Shown here piece after piece: positions 35,901 to 46,084 of a DNA stretch of 64,000 bases. This DNA comes from Tetrapyrgos nigripes. Its lineage: Eukaryota; Basidiomycota; Agaricomycetes; Agaricales; Campanellaceae. The stretch covers positions 62,001 to 126,000 of the forward strand of contig JAACJM010000071.1 of the NCBI GenBank assembly GCA_013368315.1, written 5' to 3'. Within the stretch, counting starts at the first letter, position 1; every line of letters starts with the position of its first letter. A program made the position numbers and the translations under genes. Below the pieces are notes generated by a model that worked only from the letters and a program-made list of their open reading frames with translations, was not told where the DNA came from and made no database searches.

Positions 35901-38900
35901 TGCGCAGGTTGCGTCCAGGGTGTGTGCAGGTTGCGTCCAGAGTGCGCGCAGGTTGCGTCCAGGGTGCGCCCAGAGTGCGCGCAGGTTGCGTCCAGAGTGC
36001 GCGCAGGTTGCATCCAGAGTGCGCGCAGGTTGCGTCCAGGGTGGGTGCAGGTTGCACCCAGAGTGCGTGCAGGTTGCGTCCAGGGTGTGAGCAGGTTGCG
36101 CCCAGAGTGCGTGCAGGTTGCGTCCAGGGTGTGCGCAGGTTGCATCCAGGGTGCGCGCAGGTTGCGTCCAGAGTGCGTGCAGGTTGCGTCCAGAGTGCGC
36201 GCAGGTTGTGTCCAGAGTGCGCGCAGGTTGCGCCCAGATTACATGCAGGTTGCGTCCAGGGTGTGCGTCCAGAGTGCGCGCAGGTTGCGTCCAGGGTGCG
36301 CCCAGAGTGCGCGCAGGTTGCGTCCAGGGTGCGCCCAGAGTGCACGCAGGTTGCGTCCAGGGTGCGCGCACGTTGCGTCCAGAGTGCGTGCAGGTTGTGT
36401 CCAGAGTGCGCGCAGGGTGTGTCCAGAGTGCGCGCAGGTTGCGTCCAGGGTGTCCAGGGTGCGCGCAGGTTGCGTCCAGGGTGTGCGCAGGTTGCGCCCA
36501 GAGTGCGTGCAGGTTGCGTCCAGGGTGTGCGCAGGTTGCGTCCAGGGTGCACGCAGGTTGCGTCCAGAGTGTGCGCAGGTTGCGTCCAGAGTGCGCGCAG
36601 GTTGCGTCCAGGGTGCGTGCAGGTTGCGTCCAGAGTGCGCGCAGGTTGCGCCCAGAGTGTGCGCAGGTTGCGTCCAGGGTGCGCGCAGGTTGCGTCCAGG
36701 GTGTGCGCAGGTTGCGCCCAGAGTGCGTGCAGGTTGCGTCCAGGGTGTGTGCAGGTTGCGTCCAGGGTGTGTGCAGGTTGCGTCCAGAGTGCGCGCAGGT
36801 TGCGTCCAGGGTGCGCCCAGAGTGCGCGCAGGTTGCATCCAGGGTGCGCGCAGGTTGTGCCCAGAGTGTGCGCAGGTTGCGTCCAGAGTGCGCGCAGGTT
36901 GCGTCCAGGGTGTGCGCAGGTTGCGTCCAGGGTGCACGCAGGTTGCGCCCAGAATGCATGCAGGTTGCGTCCAGAGTGTGCGCAGGTTGCGTCCAGAGTG
37001 CGCGCAGGTTGCGTCCAGAGTGCGCGCAGGTTGCGTCCAGGGTGCATGCAGGTTGCGCCCAGAGTGCGCGCAGGTTGCGCCCACAGTGCGCGCAGGTTGC
37101 ACCCACAGTGCGCGCAGGTTGCGTCCAGAGTGCGCGCAGGTTGCGTCCAGGGTGTGCGCAGGTTGCGTCCAGGGTGCGCGCAGGTTGCGTCCAGAGTGCG
37201 CGCAGGTTGCGCCGAGAGGGCCCGCAGGGTGCATGCAGGTTGCAACCAGGGTGCACGCAGGTTGCGTCCAGATTGCGGGCAGGTTGCGCCCAGAGTGTGC
37301 GCAGGTTGCGTCCAGGGTGCGCGCAGGTTGCGTCCAGAGTGCGCGCAGGTTGTGTCCAGAGTGCGCGCAGGGTGCGTCCAGAGTGCGCGCAGGTTGCGTC
37401 CAGGGTGTCCAGGGTGCGCGCAGGTTGTGTCCAGAGTGCGCGCAGGTTGTGTCCAGAGTGTGCGCAGGGTGCGTCCAGAGTGCGCGCAGGTTGCGTCCAG
37501 GGTGCGCGCAGGTTAGGTTGCGTCCAGAGTGTGTGCAGGTTGCGTCCAGAGTGCGCACAGGTTGTGTCCAGAGTGTGCGCAGGGTGCGTCCAGAGTGCAC
37601 GCAGGTTGCGTCCAGGGTGCGCGCAGGTTAGGTTGCGTCCAGAGTGTGTGCAGGTTGCGTCCAGAGTGCGCGCAGGTTGCGTCCAGGGTGCGTGCAGGTT
37701 GTGCCCAGAGTGCGTGCAGGTTGCGTCCAGAGTGCGCGCAGGTTGCGTCCAGGTTGCGTCCAGGGTGCGCCCAGGGTGCGCCCAGAGTGCGTGCAGGTTG
37801 CGTCCAGAGTGTGCGCAGGTTGTGTCCAGAGTGCGCACAGGTTGCGTCCAGGGTGCGCGCAGGTTGCGTCCAGGGTGTGCGCAGGTTGCGTCCAGGGTGT
37901 GTGCAGGTTGCGTCCAGAGTGCGTGCAGGTTGCATCCAGGGTGCACCCAGAGTGCGCGCAGGTTGTGTCCAGGGTGCGCCCAGAGTGCGCGCAGGTTGCG
38001 TCCCGAGTGCGTGCAGGTTGCGTCCAGAGTGCGCGCAGGTTGCGTCCAGGTTGCGTCCAGGGTGCGCCCAGAGTGCGCGCAGGTTGCGTCCAGAGTGCGC
38101 GCAGGTTGCGTCCAGAGTGCGCGCAGGTTGTGTCCAGAGTGCGCGCAGGTTGCATCCAGAGTGCGCGCAGGTTGCGTCTAGAGTGCGTGCAGGTTGCGTC
38201 CAGGGTGCGCGCAGGTTGCGTCCAGGGTGCGCGCAGGTTGCGCCCAGAGTGCGCGCAGGTTGCGTCCAGGGTGCGTGCAGGTTGCGCCCAGAGTGCACGC
38301 AGGTTGTGTCCAGGGTGTGCGCAGGTTGCGTCCAGAGTGCGCGCAGGTTGCGTCCAGAGTGCGCGCAGGTTGCATCCAGGGTGCGCACAGGTTGCGCCCA
38401 GAGTGCGCGCAGGTTGCGTCCAGGGTGCGCGCAGGTTGTGTCCAGAGTGTGCCCAGGTTGCGTCCAGGGTGCAACCTGCGCGCACTCGGGACGCAACCTG
38501 CGCCCACTCTGGACACAACCTGCGTGCACTCTGGATGCAACCTGCACGCACCCTGGGCGCACCCTGGACGCAACCTGGGCGCACTCTGGACGCAACCTGC
38601 GTGCACTCTGGGCGCAACCTGCGCGCAATCTGGGTGCAACCTGCGCGCACTCTGGACGCAACCTGCGTGCAGGTTGCGTACAGGGTGTGCGCAGGTTGCG
38701 TCCAGAGTGCGCGCAGGTTGGGTCCAGGGTGCGCCCAGAGTGCGCCCAGGTTGCGTCCAGGGTGCGCGCAGGTTGCGTCCAGAGTGCGCCCAGGTTGCGT
38801 CCAGGGTGCGCGCAGGTTGCGCCCAGAGTGCATGCAGGTTGCGTCCAGGGTGCGCGCAGGTTGCGCCCAGAGTGCATGCAGGTTGCGTCCAGGGTGCGCG

Positions 38901-41900
38901 CAGGTTGTGTCCAGAGTGCGCGCAGGTTGCGTCCAGAGTGCGCACAGGTTGCGTCCAGAGTGCGCGCAGGTTGCGTCCAGGGTGCGTGCAGGTTGCGCCC
39001 AGAGTGCGTGCAGGTTGCGCCCAGAGTGCATGCAGGTTGCGTCCAGAGTGCGTGCAGGTTGCGTCCAGAGTGCGCGCAGGTTGTGTCCAGGGTGCGCCCA
39101 GAGTGCGCGCAGGTTGCGTGCAGGTTGCGTCCAGGGTGCGCGCAGGTTGCGTCCAGGGTGTGCGCAGGTTGCGTCCAGGGTGCACGCAGGTTGTGTCCAG
39201 GGTGCATGCAGGTTGCGTCCAGAGTGCGCGCAGGTTGCGTCCAGGGTGCATGCAGGTTGCGTCCAGGGTGCGCCCACAGTGCGCGCAGGTTGCGTCCAGG
39301 GTGCGCCCAGAGTGCGCGCAGGTTGCGTCCAGGGTGCGCCCAGAGTGCGCGCAGGTTGCGTCCAGGGTGCGTCCAGGGTGTGCCCAGAGTGTGCGCAGGT
39401 TGCGTCCAGGGTGTGCACAGGTTGCGTCCAGGGTGCGCACAGGTTGCGCCCAGAGTGCGCGCAGGTTGCGTCCAGAGTGCGCGCAGGGTGCGTCCAGAGT
39501 GCGCGCAGGGTGCGTCCAGAGTGCGCGCAGGTTGCATCCAGGGTGCGTGCAGGTTGCGTCCAGAGTGCGCGCAGGTTGCGTCCCGCGCACTCTGGACGCA
39601 ACTTGCGCGCACTCTGGACACAACCTGCGTGCACTCTGGATGCAACCTGCACGCACCCTGGGCGCAACCTGCGCGCACCCTGGACGCAACCTGGGCGCAC
39701 TCTGGATGCAACCTGCGTGCACTCTGGGCGCAACCTGCACGCAATCTGGGCGCAACCTGCGCGCAATCTGGGTGCAACCTGCGCGCAATCTGGGCGCAAC
39801 CTGCGCGCACTCTGGACGCAACCTGCGTGCACTCTGGGCGCAACCTGCGCGCACCCTGGATGCAACCTGCGCGCACTCTGGACGCAACCTGCGCACACCC
39901 TGGGCGCAACCTGCGTGCACTCTGGGCGCAACCTGCGCGCACTCTGGGCGCAACCTGCGTGCATTCTGGGCGCAACCTGCGCGCACTCTGGACGCAACCT
40001 GCACGCACTCTGGGCGCAACCTGCGCACACCCTGGACGCAACCTGCGCAGACTCTGGGCGCAACCTGGACGCACTCTGGACGCAACCTGCGCGCACTCTG
40101 GACGCAACCTGCGCGCACTCTGGACGCAACCTGCGCGCACTCTGGACGCAACCTGCGCGCACTCTGGATGCAACCTGCGCGCACTCTGGACGCAACCTGC
40201 GCGCACTCTGGACGCAACCTGCGCGCACTCTGGACGCAACCTGGACCCAACCTGCGCGCACTCTGGACCCAACCTGCGCACACCCTGGACGCAACCTGCA
40301 CGCACTCTGGACGCAACCTGCATGCACTCTGGGCGCAACCTGCACGCACTCTGGGCGCAACCTGCATGCACTCTGGGCGCAACCTGCATGCACCCTGGAC
40401 GCAACCTGCACGCACTCTGGGCGCAACCTGCACGCACCCTGGACGCAACCTGCGCGCACTCTGGACACAACCTGCGCGCACTCTGGACGCAACCTGCGCG
40501 CACCCTGGACGCAACCTGCATGCACTCTGGGCGCAACCTGCACGCACCCTGGACGCAACCTGCGCGCACCCTGGACGCAACCTGCGCGCACTCTGGACGC
40601 AACCTGCATGCACCCTGGACGCAACCTGCGCGCACTCTGGACGCAACCTGCATGCACCCTGGACGCAACCTGCGTGCACCCTGGACGCAACCTGCGCGCA
40701 CCCTGGACGCAACCTGCACGCACCCTGGACGCAACCTGCGTGCACTCTGGGCGCAACCTGCACGCACTCTGGACGCAACCTGCGCACACTCTGGACGCAA
40801 CCTGCGCGCACTCTGGAAGCAACCTGCGCGCACTCTGGACGCAACCTGCGCGCACTCTGGACGCACTCTGGGCGCAACCTGCACGCACTCTGGACGCAAC
40901 CTGCGCACACTCTGGACGCAACCTGTGCGCACTCTGGACGCAACCTGCATGCACTCTGGACGCAACCTGCGCACACCCTGGATGCAACCTGCGCGCACTC
41001 TGGACGCAACCTGCGCGCACTCTGGACGCAACCTGCACGCACTCTGGACGCAACCTGCACGCACTCTGGACGCAACCTGCACGCACTCTGGACGCAACCT
41101 GCGTGCACTCTGGGCGCAACCTGCGCGCACTCTGGACGCAACCTGCACGCACTCTGGGCGCAACCTGCGCACACCCTGGACGCAACCTGGACGCACTCTG
41201 GACGCAACCTGCGCGCACTCTGGACGCAACCTGCGCGCACTCTGGACGCAACCTGCGCGCACTCTGGGCGCACCCTGGACCCAACCTGCGCGCACTCTGG
41301 ACCCAACCTGCGCACACCCTGGACGCAACCTGCACGCACTCTGGACGCAACCTACGTGCACTCTGGGCGCAACCTGCACGCACTCTGGGCGCAACCTGCA
41401 CGCACTCTGGGCGCAACCTGCATGCACCCTGGACGCAACCTGCACGCACCCTGGATGCAACCTGCGCACACTCTGGGCGCAACCTGCACGCACTCTGGAC
41501 GCAACCTGCGCACACTCTGGACGCAACCTGCACGCACTCTGGAAGCAACCTGCGCGCACTCTGGACGCAACCTGCGCGCACTCTGGACGCACTCTGGGCG
41601 CAACCTGCACGCACTCTGGACGCAACCTGCGCGCACTCTGGACGCAACCTGCGCGCACTCTGGACGCAACCTGCGCACACTCTGGACGCAACCTGTGCAC
41701 ACTCTGGACGCAACCTGCATGCACTCTGGACGCAACCTGCGCACACCCTGGATGCAACCTGCGCGCACTCTGGACGCAACCTGCGCGCACTCTGGACGCA
41801 ACCTGCACGCACTCTGGACGCAACCTGCGCGCACTCTGGACGCAACCTGCGTGCACTCTGGGCGCAACCTGCGCGCACTCTGGACGCAACCTGCACGCAC

Positions 41901-42943
41901 TCTGGGCGCAACCTGCGCACACCCTGGACGCAACCTGCGCACACTCTGGGCGCAACCTGGACGCACTCTGGACGCAACCTGCGCGCACTCTGGACGCAAC
42001 CTGCGCGCACTCTGGACGCAACCTGTGCGCACTCTGGGCGCACCCTGGACCCAACCTGCGCGCACTCTGGACCCAACCTGCGCACACCCTGGACGCAACC
42101 TGCACGCACTCTGGACGCAACCTGCATGCACTCTGGGCGCAACCTGCACGCACTCTGGGCGCAACCTGCACGCACTCTGGGCGCAACCTGCATGCAACCT
42201 GGACGCAACCTGCACGCACCCTGGATGCAACCTGCGCGCACTCTGGACGCAACCTGCGCGCACTCTGGACGCAACCTGCGCGCACCCTGGACGCAACCTG
42301 CATGCACTCTGGGCGCAACCTGCGCGCACCCTGGACGCAACCTGCGCGCACTCTGGACGCAACCTGCATGCACCCTGGACGCAACCTGCGCGCACTCTGG
42401 ACGCAACCTGCATGCACCCTGGACGCAACCTGCGCGCACCCTGGACGCAACCTGCACGCACCCTGGACGCAACCTGCGCGCACCCTGGACGCAACCTGCG
42501 TGCACTCTGGGCGCAACCTGCACGCACTCTGGACGCAACCTGCGTGCACTCTGGAAGCAACCTGCGCACACTCTGGACGCAACCTGCGCGCACTCTGGAC
42601 GCACTCTGGGCGCAACCTGCACGCCCTCTGGACGCAACCTGCGCGCACTCTGGACGCAACCTGCACGCACCCTGGACGCAACCTGCGTGCACTCTGGACG
42701 CACCCTGGACACAACCTGCACGCACTCTGGACACAACCTGCACGCACCCTGGATGCAACCTGCGCGCACTCTGGACGCAACCTGCGCGCACTCTGGACGC
42801 AACCTGCACGCACTCTGGACGCAACCTGCGCGCACTCTGGACGCAACCTGCGCACACTCTGGACGCAACCTGTGCGCACTCTGGACGCAACCTGCGTGCA
42901 CCCTGGACGCAACCTGCCCGCACTCTGGACGCCACCTGCGCAC
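32935..42943. repeat. 22-bp satellite array in inverted arms, about 450 units
   Basis: The unit core is GCAGGTTGCGTCCAG followed by a GTGCGC-like variable part, 22 bp in total. Orientation is forward from 32,935 to about 38,470, inverted to about 38,668, forward to about 39,583 and inverted to 42,943. The variation is mostly CG to TG/CA. Because 22 is not a multiple of three and the unit lacks stop triplets, all six frames stay open for kilobases; these are not genes. Confidence 0.95.
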
Positions 42944-43351
42944 TTTTGTCACACTGAAATACTTCTGTATTTCTTGGCTGTATTACCTAATGTATTACTG
43001 TGACACCATGTCACTCTGAAATTTCCCTGTAATCCAACTTGTCTTACAGCAGTCTTACAGCATTGCTCCCAAAATTTCTTCTCTCTGTAATACTTCTGTA
43101 ATCCAAGGCAGAATGGCTTGGTGTAAGTTTGCTGTAATCCCTATGTAGGGCACTGGATATACAGGGATTTGGCCTCTGAAATCTCCCTGTAATACAACTT
43201 GTCTTACAGCAGTCTTACAGCATTGATCTGGAAAATTCTTCTCTCTGTAATACCTCTGTAATACAAGGTGGATTACTTATTGAATGACTTGTTGTAAGGT
43301 CACTGTAATACCTCTGTATGGCAGATGATTTACAGGGATTTGCCTCCAGTG
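42944..43351 (-). repeat. right terminal inverted repeat
   Basis: About 408 bp, the reverse complement of the left end. The match continues into the first satellite units, including the odd junction unit GTGCGCAGGTGGCGTCCAG, showing both arms derive from one sequence by inversion-duplication. Confidence 0.85.
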
Positions 43352-44275
43352 ATACAACAGCAACGACAACAACAACACTACTAGCCGTTCTCTCGTACCT
43401 GGAGCCAGGAGGATGCTCGGGATGAAGGGAACAATGGGAGGTTCTGATGTCTCAGCCTATGCTGTTGACGAATTGGATGCATCAGATCCTGAGTCAGACA
43501 TTCCTGATGAGCTGCAGAACATTTGGGCAAAGCGTCACAAAGACGACACCCTCTTATCGTCCTTCCAGTCCTTGTTCTGCGTCTCCCGAAGATGTTCCTC
43601 AGGACGTCTCTGAGATGGACTCTCTCAGTGATCCTCAGCCCTTGGACATACCCATGTTCCATCTCACTGACGTCAACAAGAATCAAATTGACATGGACAA
43701 TATTGATATGGACGATTTTCACTCTGACGAAGACGGCGACACCAAGAAATCCTTCGACTTCACCGGCAAACTGAAGTTGAACGAGTCCGGCGCCTCAGAC
43801 CGACAAAGCTTCATGGAACAGTTGGAGAATGCATTCCGTACCCCTGCGAAACTCGACCTTTGTTATGACTTTGGAGATTCTGATAGTGGTATGCTGAGTG
43901 TTGAAGTGCCCCCGCTTCCACCTTTGCCTTTGCTACCTGCTCAAGCGGAAACGTCGTCCAGCACTATCCAGACAGATCTCTCTACAACCTCACATGAGGC
44001 AGTCGCTCAGCTCAATTCGCTTCTGGTCAACGCTTACATGCAAGTAAGTAACACAATTTTTAACGCTGAGTTACTACCTACCTTTCCTAACCAGCTTCTT
44101 AGGGCGCCATCGTCACCGTCGCCGTCTGCTTCTCAACTGCGCCGTCGCCATCTGCTTCTCAACCGCGCCATCATCACCGTCGCCGTCTGCTTCTCAACCG
44201 CGCCATCGTCACCGTCGCCATCTGCTTCTCAACCGCGCCATCGTCACCGTCGCTGCCCGCTTCCGAGTCAATGAT
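43352..44275 (+). pseudogene. 3' half of the host gene split by the satellite element
   Basis: Directly after the ATA repeat, the frame that left 32,512 continues as SNDNNNTTSRSLVPGARR, MLGMKGTMGGSDVSAYAVDE and LDASDPESDIPDELQNIWAK. Around 43,540-43,560 the good frame shifts by one base to YRPSSPCSASPEDVPQD, followed by DVNKNQIDMDNIDMDDFHSD and SFMEQLENAFRTPAKLDL. A final intron (GTAAGT…AACCAG, about 44,043-44,092) leads to a repeat-rich end. The frameshift adds to the two TAG codons upstream, so the gene is best called a pseudogene. Acidic and Ser-rich; no domain recognised. Confidence 0.6.
44105..44270. repeat. about 35-bp tandem repeat, five copies
   Basis: The unit GCGCCATCGTCACCGTCGCC plus GTCTGCTTCTCAACC repeats five times with one shortened copy (about 26 bp) and a divergent last copy. 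It lies at the 3' end of the split host gene. Confidence 0.8.
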
Positions 44276-46084
44276 GCACAGCGTCAAGTCTTCATCACGT
44301 CTAAGACTTGCTCAATTACCTTTAGCTCTTTCTCTGTTATGACATCAATAGTTAATGGGATGGAGAGTTCTCTAATTTCTGTCTGGAAAGAAGTATAGAA
44401 CTTCTGTGAGTTATCAGTGAGCAGACAATGAAGACAATTGTATGGTGTGATACTCTGCCAGCATGTTTGTGTGGGCTTGTACAGTTCATTATAGATCTAC
44501 AAGTGATAGGCAGTCTGGACTTTCTGAGGAATATGAGTGATAATATCCTCCTGGCTTCTATATCCCCTCATAAGCTTCTCAGATGTACTCTGAGGCCTGA
44601 AAGGAAAACATTTCAATGCCATAGTAAATGATGGGATATTCTCACGGAACTTGCAGGCACGACTGAGCTTTCGGCCCTTGTACATGCTTGTGAGATGCGT
44701 GGCAGAAAGATGGATCTTCCCATTTACCCGGAATGATTCCACCTCTCTTGTATAGTTTTGTCGTTTCATCGTAAACCTTTTGCAAACCTTACACATCCCT
44801 AGAAGCCGCCGAAAATTATTTTGGCTGCTGCTATGTAGCAAAACCATTTCGCACAACTCACCAGCTATTGAAAGGCAACGAAAATAATTCCAGTGAAAGT
44901 ACAATAAACAATAAGTTGTCATTATGATTCTGAGACTTTACACAGGGTTATACACAGTTGCAATTTTTTTTGCATTTTTTGTGATGGCGAGTCATCGTGC
45001 CGAAGGCACGGGTTCACAGCTCGTTAGCCCTGATTAGCCTTGGGGGCCGTGGATGAGAGTAGACCCTATGGCTGGGGAACCTCGAGTTTGAATACTGCGA
45101 AGGTGACCGTGTGGGCCGGGACTTCCAGCCAGCGTAACCTGAAAAGTGCAGATCCTTCAGAGCCTGTCCTATACCATTTGCATGAAATTTCCGGCAGTGT
45201 CAGCTAAACCATCCATTTGGTTTGCGACGAACGTGGTGTAGGCGGAGCCTTCAATATGAAGGAACTAGTGAGTACATCTCAAGTACATCCGACTGATCCT
45301 CTGGAAATCGGAGGTGGAGAAAAGGCAGAAAGATGGTCCGTGATAGCCATCAGGATTTGGAGCCACTAGTACGCCAATGCTCTGCTGAAATTTAGGACGA
45401 GAAGACCAATGAGAATGAAGAGCTCAGAATTCACAAATGTACAGAACAACATACCATGAACTCACTTCATACGTCGAGCCAGCTGCTAGTGGTCCAGGAG
45501 GGCCAAAGTGGAGTCATTTGGCCATGGCGATTGCCATGATGAGACCGACTCGGACGCTCAAATTTTCTCATTCCAGACCGCGACACCACTAAAACCTGAC
45601 TAAAACCTCCCCGACCCGCCTGACCGACGATTACCCCTCCATTATAGTTCTATGGGTATGGTCAACCCCCTACCATTCTTTATCTTCGGCGGCACGATGA
45701 CTCGCTATCGCTCGCACCTACCACGGCTGGGTTCACAGCTCGTTCTTTATCATGATTTGAGGGACTGACTACATGTCAAGTTCTTGAGGACAGTCAGGCC
45801 ATGTCAGGATGATGAGCTATGATGAGCTTCGTCCCAATTTGAGAAAGGAAATTACTATAATGAGGGTATCAGCGGACATTCAATGTTCATTGGATTACAA
45901 ATTATCTTGGAGCACCTGAACTGCATACATTACGGCAGAGACTGCGGAGGAAGGAACTATGCACATACACAAAGAAATACAGATAACAACTAACATACAA
46001 CCTACTAAGCATACCACGCGCTAACAATGTAAAACGTGCATAGATACACAGCGTCAATCATAGTAAAAAGTCTAAACCATCGAT
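44276..46084. other. gene-poor region with a possible 727-bp TIR-bounded element
   Basis: A 20-bp inverted pair (GATGGCGAGTCATCGTGCCG at 44983-45002; its complement with one mismatch at 45690-45709) bounds 727 bp with no coding content and no clear target duplication. The words near each end (TTCACAGCTCGTT) also recur in direct orientation and at 14.5 kb. A minus-strand frame at 44,497-44,922 has no recognisable motif. Confidence 0.4.

Larger units (their letters stand above)
32516..43351. mobile_element. 10,836-bp CACTG-ended palindromic satellite element (non-autonomous, CACTA/CMC-like)
   Basis: The left end reads CACTGGAGGCAAATCCC and the right end is its exact reverse complement. The flanks carry a 3-bp direct repeat ATA (32513-32515 and 43352-43354). 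CACTA-group (CMC) transposons have CACTA/CACTG ends and 2-3-bp duplications. Terminal inverted repeats of about 419 and 408 bp enclose about 10 kb of satellite and no real gene. Taking out the element plus one ATA rejoins the flanking host gene in frame. It has no transposase; a Plavaka-type enzyme such as the one at 24.3 kb could have moved it, which is inference. Fungal elements with this structure at this size are unknown to me. Confidence 0.85.

Noticed and set aside
32935..42943. CRISPR-like array of short repeats
   Set aside because: Units are contiguous 22-mers with no unique spacers, in a eukaryotic intron-rich context.
32859..43019. Very long open frames (over 1000 residues) on both strands, resembling repetitive proteins rich in Cys, Arg, His and Trp
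   Set aside because: The 22-bp satellite has no stop triplets in any frame, so all six frames are open together. There is no start context, splicing or codon bias to single out one frame, and the products change register at the orientation switches.
44497..44922. Minus-strand frame of 141 residues as a gene
   Set aside because: No recognisable motif, no splice partners, and the surrounding sequence is repeat-derived.
44981..45120. tRNA-derived SINE head
   Set aside because: A weak B-box-like GAGTTTGAATAC is present, but no convincing A box, spacing or tail was found.
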